Source: Gammaproteobacteria bacterium (GTDB taxonomy: Bacteria; Pseudomonadota; Gammaproteobacteria; Xanthomonadales; SZUA-36). Taken from it: a stretch of DNA of 64,000 nt. The notes below the pieces were generated by a model. That model had not been told where the DNA came from, made no database searches, and was given only the letters and a program-made list of their open reading frames with translations. The stretch lies in NCBI GenBank assembly GCA_030426265.1, contig JAUHYP010000005.1, forward strand, positions 62,001 through 126,000, read 5' to 3'. Both the position numbers and the translations under genes were made by a program. This document shows, one piece after another, positions 8,546 through 17,651 of this stretch (position 1 is its first letter; each line of letters opens with the position of its first letter).

Positions 8546-9541
8546 ATGGAACTGACCCCCCTGCAGAAGAATCTGGCCATCGGCATTCCCGTGGCCCTCG
8601 TCGTGGTCATCCTCCTGGGAATGTGGTGGTACAACCACGAGCCCCCGATCTTCGACCCGGTCCAGAAGGCCGAGGACCACATGGCCGTACACGGCCATGC
8701 ACAGGTCACCGGTTTCGCCACCACCTCGGCGCTGATCGACGTGACGGACGTGCTGCTGACCAAGCGGGGCGGTTATCTCTCCAACGACATCATGCCGCCC
8801 TGGGTGCTGCTGGATAACGTGCCCAACTGGGAGTTCGGCGCCGTCACCCAGATGCGCGACCTGGCCCGGGCCATGCGCAACGATTTCAGCCGCTCGCAGA
8901 CCCAGTCCGCGGCCGACCCGGATCTGGAGGAAGCGGACCCCCTGTTCCATTACGACCACGCCCGCTGGATTCCACCCGCCACCGAGGGCCGCTACGAGCG
9001 GGCCCGCGACCACCTCGAGGCCTACCTGGACCGGCTGAGCGACCCCGGCCAGCCGGACGCCCAGTTCTACGCCCGCGCCGACAACCTGGCCGATTGGCTG
9101 GCCATCGTGGGCAAACGGCTGGGCTCCCTGTCCCAACGCCTGTCCGCCAGCGCCGGCCAGCGCCGCTTCAACACCGACCTGGCCGGCGACGCCGAGGCCC
9201 GGCAATCCACCGGCGCCCCGGAAGAAGTGATCGTGAAGACGCCGTGGCTGCAGATCGACGACGTCTTCTACGAGACCCGCGGTTCCACCTGGGCCCTGAT
9301 CCACTTCCTGAAGGCCATGGAAGTGGATTTCGCGGATGTTCTGGCCAAGAAGAACGCCACCGCCAGCTTCCGCCAGATCATTCGCGAGCTGGAATCCACC
9401 CAGGAGCCCCTGCGCTCGCCCATGGTGCTTAACGGCGGCAAGTTCGGCGCCCTGGCCAACCATTCGCTGGTGATGGCCAATTACGTGGCCCGCGCCAACG
9501 CGGCCATCATCGACCTGCGCAACCTGCTCCAGGAGGGCTGA
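8546..9541 (+). CDS. DUF2333 family membrane-anchored protein
   Basis: A 331-residue protein starting at the ATG at 8546; the longer open frame upstream crosses the terminator and a promoter-like TGCTAAGGT (8503-8511) and is not believed. Residues ~10-30 form one membrane anchor (LAIGIPVALVVVILLGMWWY), followed by a mostly soluble domain with NEPPIFDPV-like HEPPIFDPV, LLTKRGGYLSNDIMPP, WEFGAVTQMRDLARAMRNDFSRSQTQS and LMANY-like features. It matches the DUF2333 family of unknown function, found across gammaproteobacteria. The conserved segment may act in the periplasm. It is five bases from the amidohydrolase gene, so the two are probably co-transcribed. Confidence 0.8.
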   Translation: MELTPLQKNLAIGIPVALVVVILLGMWWYNHEPPIFDPVQKAEDHMAVHGHAQVTGFATTSALIDVTDVLLTKRGGYLSNDIMPPWVLLDNVPNWEFGAVTQMRDLARAMRNDFSRSQTQSAADPDLEEADPLFHYDHARWIPPATEGRYERARDHLEAYLDRLSDPGQPDAQFYARADNLADWLAIVGKRLGSLSQRLSASAGQRRFNTDLAGDAEARQSTGAPEEVIVKTPWLQIDDVFYETRGSTWALIHFLKAMEVDFADVLAKKNATASFRQIIRELESTQEPLRSPMVLNGGKFGALANHSLVMANYVARANAAIIDLRNLLQEG

Positions 9542-9545
9542 AGCC

Positions 9546-10907
9546 ATGGCGAAGACCCCGATCCGTACCCTTCTGATCGTCGCCGCGCTCCTGGCGACGG
9601 CACTCCCGGCCACGCCGCTGCAGGCCGAGACCTGGGTGCTGCGCAACGTGAACGTCATCGACGTCACGGATGGGAGCGTGCTCGAAGACCGCGCGGTGGT
9701 GATCTCCGGTGAGCGCATCGACGCCGTGGTGCCCGTGTTCCAGGCGCCGCAGGGCCTGCGCGCCGTGGACGGCGCCGGCGGCTGGCTGATTCCGGGTCTG
9801 GCGGAGATGCATGCGCACGTGCCCGCCGCGGCCCGTGGCGAGCAGTACACACAGGATGTCCTCGACCTGTTCCTGGCCAACGGCGTCACCACCATCCGCG
9901 GCATGCTGGGGGCGCCGGAGCACCTGGTGCTGCGCGCCGGGCTGGCCAGCGGCGAGATTCGCGGACCACGCCTGGTCACCAGCGGGCCCTCCTTCAACGG
10001 CAACTCCGTGGATTCGCCCGTCGAGGGCGCGGCCATGGTCATCGAACAGCGCGAGGCGGGCTACGACTTCCTCAAGATCCACCCGGGAATGAGCCGTGAG
10101 GAATTCGTCGCCGTGGCGACGCAGGCGCGGCAGATCGGCATCCCCTTCGCCGGGCACGTGTCCTTCGAGACCGGCCTGGAAACCGCCCTGGAACAGGGCC
10201 AGACCTGTATCGATCACCTCGACGCCTATGCCGAGGCCATGGTCCCGGAAGACCACCCCCTGCACGGCCAGGCGCCGCAGTTCTTCGGCCTGAACCTGGC
10301 CGACGGGATGGACCCGTCGCTGGCCCCGGCACTTGCCGCCGCCACGGCGAAGGCCGGGGTCTGGCAGGCGCCCACCCAGGCCCTGTTCGAGACCACCACC
10401 GGGCCGATGAGCATCGAGGAACTGCTGGCCCGGCCCGGCATGGACATGCTGGGCGAGGAACTGCGCGGCAACTGGGTCGGCGCGGTGGAGAACATCCGGG
10501 GCCAGATGAGCCTGGAGCAGCGCGAGCGTTTCCTGGACGCGCGCCGCGCGCTGATCGACGCCCTGCAGGACGCCGGCGCGGGCATGCTGCTGGGTTCGGA
10601 CGCGCCACAGATCATGAACGTGCCCGGCTACTCGGTGCACCAGGAACTGGCCTGGCTGGTGGACGCCGGCATGACGCCACTGGAGGCCCTGCAGTCGGGC
10701 ACGTTGAACGTCGCGACCTACTTTGGCGATACCGACGGTGGACAGGTGGCATCGGGCATGGCGGCCGACCTGGTGTTGCTGGGCGCCAACCCCCTGGAGG
10801 ACATCGACGCCACGACGCAGATCCAGGGGGTCGTGCGCGCAGGCCACTGGCATGACCGCGCGGCCCTGGACGCCCTGCTGGACGGCGTGCGCAGCCGCAA
10901 GCTCTGA
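9546..10907 (+). CDS. Exported amidohydrolase family protein
   Basis: A 453-residue metal-dependent hydrolase of the amidohydrolase superfamily with a Sec signal peptide ending at PLQA (about residue 27). The metal-binding start of the TIM barrel is GLAEMHAHVP (H-x-H). Later ligands probably lie in FAGHVSFETG and CIDHLD, and the terminal barrel Asp in LLGSDAP. The composite beta domain surrounds these (NVNVIDVTDGS at the start, GMAADLVLLGANPLEDI near the end), as in imidazolonepropionase/prolidase-like relatives. Substrate unknown; periplasmic location is inferred from the signal. The next gene encodes an AmpD-type amidase four bases downstream. Confidence 0.85.
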   Translation: MAKTPIRTLLIVAALLATALPATPLQAETWVLRNVNVIDVTDGSVLEDRAVVISGERIDAVVPVFQAPQGLRAVDGAGGWLIPGLAEMHAHVPAAARGEQYTQDVLDLFLANGVTTIRGMLGAPEHLVLRAGLASGEIRGPRLVTSGPSFNGNSVDSPVEGAAMVIEQREAGYDFLKIHPGMSREEFVAVATQARQIGIPFAGHVSFETGLETALEQGQTCIDHLDAYAEAMVPEDHPLHGQAPQFFGLNLADGMDPSLAPALAAATAKAGVWQAPTQALFETTTGPMSIEELLARPGMDMLGEELRGNWVGAVENIRGQMSLEQRERFLDARRALIDALQDAGAGMLLGSDAPQIMNVPGYSVHQELAWLVDAGMTPLEALQSGTLNVATYFGDTDGGQVASGMAADLVLLGANPLEDIDATTQIQGVVRAGHWHDRAALDALLDGVRSRKL

Positions 10908-10911
10908 GCCG

Positions 10912-11502
10912 ATGACTGACGAGACAGCCACCACCACCATCGCCCCGGGTCCCCCGCCGCGTGCGCGCCACCTCTCCTACGCGAACCGGCTCGAATCGCG
11001 AGACATCCGGGACATCGACCTCGTGGTCATCCACTGCACGGAACTTCCCGACCTGTCCGAGGCGCGCCGATACTCGGAGCGCATTCATTACGCCGCCGAA
11101 CGGACGGGCAACAGCGGCCACTACTACATCGACCGGGACGGCCTGACGGAACAGTGGGTGCCCCCGGACCGCATCGCCCACCATGTCCGCGGCCACGACG
11201 GGCACAGCGTCGGCATCGAGCTGGTGAACACCGGCCGCTTCCCCGACTGGTTCCACTCCGAGGCCCAGGACCGCTTCGAACCGTATCCGGACGAACAGAT
11301 CGACGCCCTGGTCCGCCTGGTGGTGCTGCTGTGCTGGCAACTGCCATCGCTGGCCACCATCGCCGGCCACGAGGACCTGGACACCGAACTGGCTGTCGCC
11401 AGCGACAACCAGGCCCTGCGGGTGCCCCGCAAACGCGACCCCGGACCGACCTTTCCCTGGGACCGGGTGCTGGCCGACTGCGGCTTGCCGAGAATTCCCT
11501 GA
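10912..11502 (+). CDS. N-acetylmuramoyl-L-alanine amidase, AmpD type
   Basis: A 196-residue amidase_2 (PGRP-fold) protein. I start at the ATG four bases after the amidohydrolase stop; the longer frame lies inside that gene. Zinc ligands fit H41 (VVIHCTE), H163 (AGHEDL) and D176 (RKRDPGPTFPW); E103 (GIELVN) matches the catalytic Glu of the family. There is no signal peptide, as in cytoplasmic AmpD, which cleaves the lactyl-amide bond of 1,6-anhydro muropeptides in cell-wall recycling. ampE does not follow, so the name ampD is likely but not certain. Confidence 0.88.
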   Translation: MTDETATTTIAPGPPPRARHLSYANRLESRDIRDIDLVVIHCTELPDLSEARRYSERIHYAAERTGNSGHYYIDRDGLTEQWVPPDRIAHHVRGHDGHSVGIELVNTGRFPDWFHSEAQDRFEPYPDEQIDALVRLVVLLCWQLPSLATIAGHEDLDTELAVASDNQALRVPRKRDPGPTFPWDRVLADCGLPRIP

Positions 11503-11531
11503 ACCGCCCGGCTGAATTCGAGAACGAAACC

Positions 11532-12116
11532 ATGAAAAGAATCTGCGTGTACTGCGGCTCCAGTCCGGGCCGGATTCCCGCTTACGCCGCCGGCGCCAGG
11601 CACCTGGGGCGCCTGCTGGCCGCCCGCGGCCTGGGCGTGGTGTACGGCGGCGCCGGCGTGGGCATCATGGGTGAGCTGGCGAACGCCGCCCTCGCCGAGG
11701 GTGGCGAAGTGGTGGGCATCATTCCGGAGGCCCTGGCGGTGAAGGAGGTCGCGCACCCGAACCTGACCGAGCAGCACGTGGTCGCGTCCATGCACGAGCG
11801 CAAGGCGATGATGGTGGAGCTGTCCGACGGCTTCATCGCCATGCCGGGCGGCTGGGGCACATTCGAGGAGATTTTCGAGGTGCTGACCTGGGCGCAGCTG
11901 GGCTTCCACCCCAAGCCCTGCGGCCTGCTGAACATCGCCGGCTACTATGGCCACCTTCATGCCTTCCTCGAGCACGCCGTCGAGGAGGGCTTCGTGCCGC
12001 CGGTGTGTCGCAGCATGCTGATCGTGGAATCGGATCCCGAACGCCTGCTGGAGCGCTTCGCCGGTTACGAAGCGCCGAAGGTCCGCAAGTGGATCACCCG
12101 CGAGGAAGAAACGTAG
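11532..12116 (+). CDS. LOG family (TIGR00730) nucleotide 5'-monophosphate phosphoribohydrolase
   Basis: A 194-residue Rossmann-fold protein starting at the ATG at 11532. The diagnostic motifs are MHERK (87-91) and PGGWGTFEE (105-113), plus YGGAGVGIMG at the nucleotide-binding turn. Family members cleave cytokinin riboside or other nucleoside monophosphates to free base and ribose 5-phosphate; in bacteria they are often annotated as lysine decarboxylase by error. It lies 29 bases after the AmpD-type gene, and a bidirectional terminator follows. Confidence 0.93.
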   Translation: MKRICVYCGSSPGRIPAYAAGARHLGRLLAARGLGVVYGGAGVGIMGELANAALAEGGEVVGIIPEALAVKEVAHPNLTEQHVVASMHERKAMMVELSDGFIAMPGGWGTFEEIFEVLTWAQLGFHPKPCGLLNIAGYYGHLHAFLEHAVEEGFVPPVCRSMLIVESDPERLLERFAGYEAPKVRKWITREEET

Positions 12117-12125
12117 AACGCCGGT

Positions 12126-12150
12126 AAGGCGGCCCTTCAGAGCCGCCTTT
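12126..12150. terminator. Bidirectional terminator between LOG gene and ABC operon
   Basis: Perfect 8-bp inverted repeat AAGGCGGC (12126-12133) / GCCGCCTT (12142-12149) with an eight-base loop, ending in TTT on the plus strand and AA on the minus. It separates two convergent transcription units. Confidence 0.75.
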
Positions 12151-12159
12151 CGATCCGCC

Positions 12160-13410
12160 TTACTCCGCGTGCAGGGCCTTGATGGGATCGAGGTCCGCCG
12201 CCTGCCGCGCCGGGTACCAGCCGAAGATCACGCCCGTGGCCAGGCAGATGGACACCGACAGGACGACGGCGAACACCGATCCCGCCGCCGGCCAGCCGGC
12301 AAACTGCTGGATGGCCACGGCCAGCATCAGGCCGAAGAAAATCCCGATCAGCGCGCCGATGGCCGCCACCGTGGCCGACTCCATCAGGAACTGGTGCTGG
12401 ATGTCCACCTTGCGGGCGCCCAGGGCGCGCAGCAGGCCGATTTCCCGGGTTCGCTCCAGCACCGTGGCCAGCATGATGTTCATGATGCCGATGCCGCCCA
12501 CCAGCAGCGAAATGCCGGCGATGGCGGACATGACGATGGTGAAGATCTGCTGGGTCTGTTGCTGCTGCTTGAGCAGCGCCGCGGGAATCACCAGCTCGTA
12601 GTCGTTCTGTTCGCCGTGGCGGCGCGCCAGCAGGTGGTTCACGGTCTGTGCCGTTCGCTGCGGACTGGCGTCCTCGTCCAGGCGCAACCGCACCGCGTCC
12701 AGTTCGCTCTCCAGGGATTCGAAGCGCAGGCGCTTGTAGGCGGTTTCCAGCGGCAGGAAGACGCGGTTTCGATCGCCGCCCAGGCGGATGCCCTGGAACT
12801 CGTCCTTGCCCAGGTCCTTGTCCTCGAGGACGCCGACCACTTCCAGCCACAAATGATTGACCTTGACCCGTTTGCCCACGGGCTCGCCCTCGGGAAACAG
12901 GTCACGGGCGGCCTGGGCGCCGAGCACGGCCACCGTCTGGAAGCGGCGGTCGTCGTCCTCGTCGAACAGGCGGCCCTGGTCCAGGTCGAGACTGGCCAGT
13001 TCGAAGTAGCTGGGCGTCACCGCCAGCACCTGCGCTTCGGAAGGCGCCGAGAGGCTGAACAGCGCCCAGGTCTTGATCTTCTTCTCCTCGCTCACCGCCT
13101 CGACGATGGGCAGGGTCTCGCGGATGGCGCGCACGTCGCTGCGCGACAGGCCCACGCTCTTTTCCCGGACTTCGCGCAGGGTTTCCTGGTCCAGCTCGCG
13201 GCCCTGCACCAGCAGGTTGCGCAGGCCCATGGACTCGATCAGCCGCATGGCTTCCTGCTTGGCGCCTTCGCCGATGCTGAGCATGGCGATGACCGCGCCC
13301 ACGCCGAACACCATGCCCAGCAGGGTCAGCGCGGTACGCAGCTTGTGCTGGCGCAGTTGCGCCAGGGCGTGCAGGAACGATTCCCGGCTGATGCCTTCCA
13401 GCAGCTTCAT
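12160..13410 (-). CDS. MacB-like ABC transporter permease
   Basis: A 416-residue permease of the MacB/FtsX superfamily: one membrane segment near the N-terminus (LRTALTLLGMVFGVGAVIAML), a large periplasmic MacB_PCD domain (~residues 50-260), then three membrane segments at the C-terminus, including the conserved LVGGIGIMNIMLATVLERTREIGLLRALGA. It is last in a five-gene minus-strand operon with one ATPase and three adaptors and overlaps the preceding adaptor by four bases. MacB-type machines do not pump through the membrane but transmit ATP hydrolysis to periplasmic cargo. The substrate is unknown. Confidence 0.93.
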   Translation of the reverse strand: MKLLEGISRESFLHALAQLRQHKLRTALTLLGMVFGVGAVIAMLSIGEGAKQEAMRLIESMGLRNLLVQGRELDQETLREVREKSVGLSRSDVRAIRETLPIVEAVSEEKKIKTWALFSLSAPSEAQVLAVTPSYFELASLDLDQGRLFDEDDDRRFQTVAVLGAQAARDLFPEGEPVGKRVKVNHLWLEVVGVLEDKDLGKDEFQGIRLGGDRNRVFLPLETAYKRLRFESLESELDAVRLRLDEDASPQRTAQTVNHLLARRHGEQNDYELVIPAALLKQQQQTQQIFTIVMSAIAGISLLVGGIGIMNIMLATVLERTREIGLLRALGARKVDIQHQFLMESATVAAIGALIGIFFGLMLAVAIQQFAGWPAAGSVFAVVLSVSICLATGVIFGWYPARQAADLDPIKALHAE

Positions 13411-14618
13411 GCCTTGCCGGGCCCGCTGGCGGAGGATTCGGGCGGGAACAAGGCAATCTCGTCGCCGGCGGTCAGGCCCTGCACCACTTCGGAACGATTG
13501 GGGCCGCGCAGGCCCAGGCGCACGTCACGGCGCACCAGCTTGCCGCCCTCGCGCACCAGCACCCAGTCGGTGTCGTCCTCGCGGAACAGCGCCTGGTTGG
13601 GCACGGCGATGGCCTCGTCGACCCGGCTGATGTGGATGTTGGCGGTCACGATGGCCCCGGGAATGATCCAGGCCGGGTCGGCCTGGTCCAGGGCGACCCG
13701 GACGGTGAAGTACTTGACCGGGTTGTCGCGCTCGATGGGCATCGCCGTGGCGCTGATGGCGGCCACGGTGCCCGTGAGCGGACGGTCCGGGTAGGCGTCC
13801 ACGACGATCTCGGCCTTCTGGCCCGCCGCCAGGCCCACGGCCTCGGTCTCGAGGACCTGCAGTTCGGCCACCATCGCATCGAGGTTGGGAATGCTGGCCA
13901 GCTTGTTGCCGGCGAACACCGTGCTGCCCACGTCGATGGGCTGGCCCCACCAGTTTTCCTCGATGACGAAATAGCCGTCGTGCGGTGCCAGCACTTCCTG
14001 GTTGCTCAACAGGTTCTGCTGCTCCTGGAACTTGGATTCCTGGGTGCTGCGCTGGGCCTCGAGCACGGCAATCTCCGCGCCCTGGCGGTCGCTGTAGGTG
14101 CCCTTCTTGTCCTCCAGGTGGCCGGACTTGAAGTCCAGCAGGGCCTTGTCCCGCATGGCGTCGATGATTTCGAAGCGCGAATAGGCCAGTTCGTTCTCGA
14201 AATCGAACTCCTCGGCCATCAGCTTCTCGATGTCGACCAGCTCCAGGTCGTTGCCCAGTTCGCCGAGCAGGCGGTCGAGTTCACGCTGCTTGCCCACCAC
14301 CTGGAGGTCCATCTTGTCGATCTCGATGCCGGCGGCGCCGGCCTCCTGCTCCGCGGCGGAAATGTCGAAACGGGCCACCACGTCACCGGACTTCACCCAG
14401 CTGAAGTTGGGCGCCAGCCACTGGATGGTGCGTGGGGTGCGGCTGCCCTGGGGGGGCATGATCGGTGTGGACTCTGCCGCGATCAGCTCGCCTTTCGAGC
14501 GCAGGGAGATGGTGAAATCCTGCGGTGCGACGACCAGGGTCTCCACCGCGTCGGCCGCGTCCTCGCCGCAGCCAGCCAGGCCCAGGGCGATCAGCGCGGC
14601 GCCTGCGATCTGCTTCAT
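13407..14618 (-). CDS. HlyD/RND-type periplasmic adaptor lipoprotein (third of three)
   Basis: A 403-residue adaptor with a lipoprotein signal (lipobox LAGC, cysteine ~17). I use the ATG at 14618; a GTG two codons upstream overlaps the previous stop and is possible. Order of parts: lipoyl/barrel-sandwich half, a long coiled-coil hairpin (about residues 85-210, rich in E, Q and L), the second lipoyl half (EVLAPHDGYFVIEENWWGQPIDVG), a beta barrel and a C-terminal membrane-proximal domain with NQALFREDDTDWVLVREGGKLVRRDVRLGLRG-like features. It would bridge the MacB-like permease to an outer-membrane channel such as TolC. Confidence 0.88.
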   Translation of the reverse strand: MKQIAGAALIALGLAGCGEDAADAVETLVVAPQDFTISLRSKGELIAAESTPIMPPQGSRTPRTIQWLAPNFSWVKSGDVVARFDISAAEQEAGAAGIEIDKMDLQVVGKQRELDRLLGELGNDLELVDIEKLMAEEFDFENELAYSRFEIIDAMRDKALLDFKSGHLEDKKGTYSDRQGAEIAVLEAQRSTQESKFQEQQNLLSNQEVLAPHDGYFVIEENWWGQPIDVGSTVFAGNKLASIPNLDAMVAELQVLETEAVGLAAGQKAEIVVDAYPDRPLTGTVAAISATAMPIERDNPVKYFTVRVALDQADPAWIIPGAIVTANIHISRVDEAIAVPNQALFREDDTDWVLVREGGKLVRRDVRLGLRGPNRSEVVQGLTAGDEIALFPPESSASGPGKA

Positions 14619-14620
14619 GG

Positions 14621-15673
14621 TCACGGCCCCGCGGTCTCCGGCGATGTGCCGACCAGGATCTCGGCATTGATGTTCATGCCGGGACGCATCAGCTCCGGGT
14701 CCGGGTCGACCAGGCGCACCGTGGCGTCGAACACCTTGTCCGGCTGGTTGGTGTTTCGCGTGTGGATCACCGAGGCCAGGGCCGTGATTTCGCCGATGAA
14801 GGCCTTGTCCGGCGCCGCGTCCATGGTGAAGCGCACCTGCTGGCCCACCCGCACTCGGGCCGATTCGCGTTCGGGGATCTCGACGTGGGCCTCGAGGCGG
14901 GACAGGTCGGGAAATTCGATCACCCTGCGCCCGCCCCAGACGTTGTCGCCCACGGCCATCTTGTTGTTGCGCCGGTCGCGCACGTGAATCGCGACACCCG
15001 GCCGCGGGGCATTCAGGGTCATGCTGTCGATGGAACCGCGGAAACGGTCCACATCACCCTGCAGCACGGCGACCTCGCGCTCGAGAATCTTCACTTCCGT
15101 GGCCTGGATGACCTTTTCGCGCTCGAGCTCCTCGCCCCGCTGCGCCAGCACCAGTTCCGCGCGTTTCATGCCCAGCTGGTTCTGCTTGTAGTCGCGTGCG
15201 GCCAGCAGGTTCTCGGGGATGTCAGCCTTCAGTCGCGCCTTGTCCAGGTCCGCCTGGGCTTCCTGCACCTGCAGCTCCAGTTCGGCCAGGGTTTCACGGG
15301 CGACGATGCGCACCTTCTCGAGTTCCTTCTGCTTCTCGTTCAGGGCATTGCCCTTGTCGCGCAGGCGGGTCATGAGGTCCTGCGTGTCGAAGCGCAGCAC
15401 GGGCTGGCCGGCTTCCACCGGGGCGCCGTCGGGGGCCATGAAGGCGATGGTGTAATTCCACACATCCGGGATGGCGGGCGGGCCGAAAAAGGCGGAGTTC
15501 GCCGATTGCAGCTCGCCGGTGACCTTGATCGCGCCGGGCGCGGACTGCGTGACCTGGCGCTCGTCCGAGACTTCGCCGCCGCAGGCCGCGAGCAGGGCGC
15601 CGGCCGCCACCGCCACGAACCAGTGTCCCGCGCGGCCGGCCTTCGTGGCCGCCGAAGCATCCTTCCGATTCAT
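14621..15673 (-). CDS. HlyD-family periplasmic adaptor lipoprotein (second of three)
   Basis: A 350-residue protein with a lipoprotein signal (lipobox LAAC within AGALLAACGGE). The coiled coil runs roughly from residue 105 to 215 (LRDKGNALNEKQKELEKVR and later QNQLGMKRAELVLAQRGEELE), flanked by lipoyl-like halves; a beta-barrel part with VGQQVRFTMDAAPDKAFIGEI follows. It is shorter than the third adaptor and lacks a clear C-terminal extension. Both ends overlap the neighbouring genes by about four bases. It is related to, but clearly different from, the adaptors on either side. Confidence 0.85.
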   Translation of the reverse strand: MNRKDASAATKAGRAGHWFVAVAAGALLAACGGEVSDERQVTQSAPGAIKVTGELQSANSAFFGPPAIPDVWNYTIAFMAPDGAPVEAGQPVLRFDTQDLMTRLRDKGNALNEKQKELEKVRIVARETLAELELQVQEAQADLDKARLKADIPENLLAARDYKQNQLGMKRAELVLAQRGEELEREKVIQATEVKILEREVAVLQGDVDRFRGSIDSMTLNAPRPGVAIHVRDRRNNKMAVGDNVWGGRRVIEFPDLSRLEAHVEIPERESARVRVGQQVRFTMDAAPDKAFIGEITALASVIHTRNTNQPDKVFDATVRLVDPDPELMRPGMNINAEILVGTSPETAGP

Positions 15674-16737
15674 TCCACCACCTCCACGAGGGCGCTCATG
15701 CCGGGCAGCAGGCCTTCGTCGCCTTCACCACCCAGTGTGACCACCCCCTCGTAATAGTCGGCCTTGCCCCATTCCTGGCGCTGGCCGCCACTGTCCGACA
15801 GGGAAACGATTTCCCCCGCGAAGCGCTGGCCCGGCAGGGCGTCGAACAGCACCTGCACCTGGTCGCCGGTGTCGACGCGCGGACGGTCGACGCCGTTGAC
15901 CCAGATCTTGACGGCCAGGTTGCCCGTGTCCGCCACCTGGGCGATGCGGAAGCTGGTCTGGACGTTGTCGCCTTCCTGGAATTTCGCCCGGGTCCAGGGG
16001 TGATTGCCGTAGATGACGTAGCCGGGCTGCTGGGCCTCGACCGTGAAGCTCTCCAGCATCTGCGCCCACCACTTTTCCTGCACAACGAGCTTCTGTTCAT
16101 CCAGTGCGGCGCCCTCGACACGCTCGCGCAACAGTTTCTGCTTGTCGTCGAGCTGCTGGCGGGCGTTTTCCAGGGCCTTGGTCGCGGTTTCGAAGGCGAG
16201 CTGGTTTTCGGCATATTCGATGGCGCCGATCACGCCTTCGGGGATTTCCGCACGAAGCGTGGCCAGGTCCAGGTCCACCTCCGCGACGCGCAGCTGGTAA
16301 CGGGCCTGCACCAGCTCCTTTTCCAACCGGGCCAGGTCCCGCTCGGTCACCGCCTGGGCGGTCCGTGCGGCCTCGCGTTGTGATTCGAGCTGGCGGGCGG
16401 CCTCGGTGCCGTCGAACTCCACCACCACCTCGCCGCTCTCGACGAAGCTGCCCTCCGGCACGAGCCGGCTGATCCGGGCCTGCCAGTTGGTGGTCAGGGG
16501 CACGATGACTTCCTGCGCCTGGAGCGAGAACACCTCGCCGGTGAACATCGGCGGGGGGCCTTCCTCGGTGCCGGCCAGCGCGGCCGGGACGGAGCCGGCG
16601 AGCAAGGCGCCGGCCATCAGAAAAGCCGGCAGGCCGCTTCTCCGCACCGTGTCCAGCGGCTTGGATGAGGTGTGCCACAGGGGCGCGCCGCCCACTGTGG
16701 GCACAGGCGCGAGCCCCACCCGGAAACGCTCAGACAT
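15670..16737 (-). CDS. HlyD-family periplasmic adaptor (first of three)
   Basis: A 355-residue protein; start taken at the ATG at 16737, where ATGTCTGA overlaps the stop of the ATPase gene, rather than at a GTG/ATG-like start 18 codons earlier inside that gene. A Sec-type signal lies near residues 32-55 (SGLPAFLMAGALLAGSVPAALAG) after an unusually long N-region; no lipobox cysteine is present, unlike the other two adaptors. A lipoyl-like segment precedes a coiled coil (~residues 110-220) and ends in a barrel with DTGDQVQVLFDALPGQRFAGEIVSLSD. Same operon and presumed role as its two neighbours. Confidence 0.83.
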   Translation of the reverse strand: MSERFRVGLAPVPTVGGAPLWHTSSKPLDTVRRSGLPAFLMAGALLAGSVPAALAGTEEGPPPMFTGEVFSLQAQEVIVPLTTNWQARISRLVPEGSFVESGEVVVEFDGTEAARQLESQREAARTAQAVTERDLARLEKELVQARYQLRVAEVDLDLATLRAEIPEGVIGAIEYAENQLAFETATKALENARQQLDDKQKLLRERVEGAALDEQKLVVQEKWWAQMLESFTVEAQQPGYVIYGNHPWTRAKFQEGDNVQTSFRIAQVADTGNLAVKIWVNGVDRPRVDTGDQVQVLFDALPGQRFAGEIVSLSDSGGQRQEWGKADYYEGVVTLGGEGDEGLLPGMSALVEVVE

Positions 16738-17437
16738 GCACGGCCTCCGCGGCGCGTGGGCCGCGTTCGGTCTGCCGGATGATGTTGCCATCCATCATGT
16801 CCACCTGGCGCTTCGCGAAGTCCGCGATTTCCTGCTCGTGTGTCACCATGACAATGGTCTGGCCGTCCCGGTTCAATTCCTGCAGCAGGTCCATGATGGC
16901 GTCGGAGGTGCGACTGTCGAGGTTACCGGTCGGTTCGTCGGCCAGCAGCAGGCGTGGTTCGTTGATCAGCGAGCGGGCGATGGCCACACGCTGGCGCTGG
17001 CCGCCGGACAGTTCATTGGGCTTGTGGTCCATGCGTGAGGCCAGGTCGACGCGCTCGAGCAGGTCCTTTGCCCGCGCCACGTCCTCTTCCCGGTGGCCGT
17101 CGGAGTGATAGCGCCGGGGCAGCAGCACGTTTTCCAGCGTGGTCAGGCGCGGCAGCAGGTGGAAGCTCTGGAAGATGAAGCCGATATAGCGGTTGCGAAA
17201 GGCCGAGAGTTCATCGTCGTCCATCTCGCTCACCAGTTTGTCATCCAGCCGGTACGTTCCGCCGTCCGGGCGGTCCATGCAGCCCAGCATGTTCAGCAAG
17301 GTGGACTTGCCCGAGCCGGAACGGCCCATGATGGCAAGGAACTCACCCTCACCGATGTCCAGGTCCACGCCATCGAGGGCATGAATGGTCTGGCCACCGA
17401 CGCGGTAGGTCCGCCGTAGCTCCCTGAGTTCGATCAT
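16730..17437 (-). CDS. ABC transporter ATP-binding protein, MacB/LolD type
   Basis: A 235-residue ATPase: Walker A GRSGSGKST (about 36-44), Q-loop near FIFQSFHLLP, signature LSGGQRQRVAIARSL (~143-157), Walker B LLLADEPTGNLD, and the H-loop in VMVTHEQEIADFA. The ENVLLPRRY spacing is typical of the MacB/LolD/FtsE branch. It is the first gene of the five-gene operon (ATPase, adaptor, adaptor, adaptor, permease), so the ATPase and permease domains that are fused in MacB are separate here. Confidence 0.95.
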   Translation of the reverse strand: MIELRELRRTYRVGGQTIHALDGVDLDIGEGEFLAIMGRSGSGKSTLLNMLGCMDRPDGGTYRLDDKLVSEMDDDELSAFRNRYIGFIFQSFHLLPRLTTLENVLLPRRYHSDGHREEDVARAKDLLERVDLASRMDHKPNELSGGQRQRVAIARSLINEPRLLLADEPTGNLDSRTSDAIMDLLQELNRDGQTIVMVTHEQEIADFAKRQVDMMDGNIIRQTERGPRAAEAVHV

Positions 17438-17651
17438 CGTCCGTTCGCCTGTGCTGTGCGCGGTCCCGTGAGGGGTCGGTCAACCACGCACCATCCGCTA
17501 TCCCCCGTGCCAACCCTCGGCAAGGGTCCGTAGTGTCTCATATGGTTGGACGCGGCCCATGGGTCAAGGGTCACGGGGAATCGAACCGGGCCGGATCGCG
17601 CCATCGGGGACGAGGCGCCCGGGTCCCGCGGTGAACGGGGGGCGAGGCGAT
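17438..17651. other. Intergenic region upstream of ABC operon and downstream of cmoB
   Basis: This gap must contain the promoter of the ABC/adaptor operon and the end of the cmoB transcript. I see a small inverted repeat ACCCT/AGGGT (17514-17528) and no convincing -35/-10 pair, RNA gene or open frame of substance. Confidence 0.4.
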
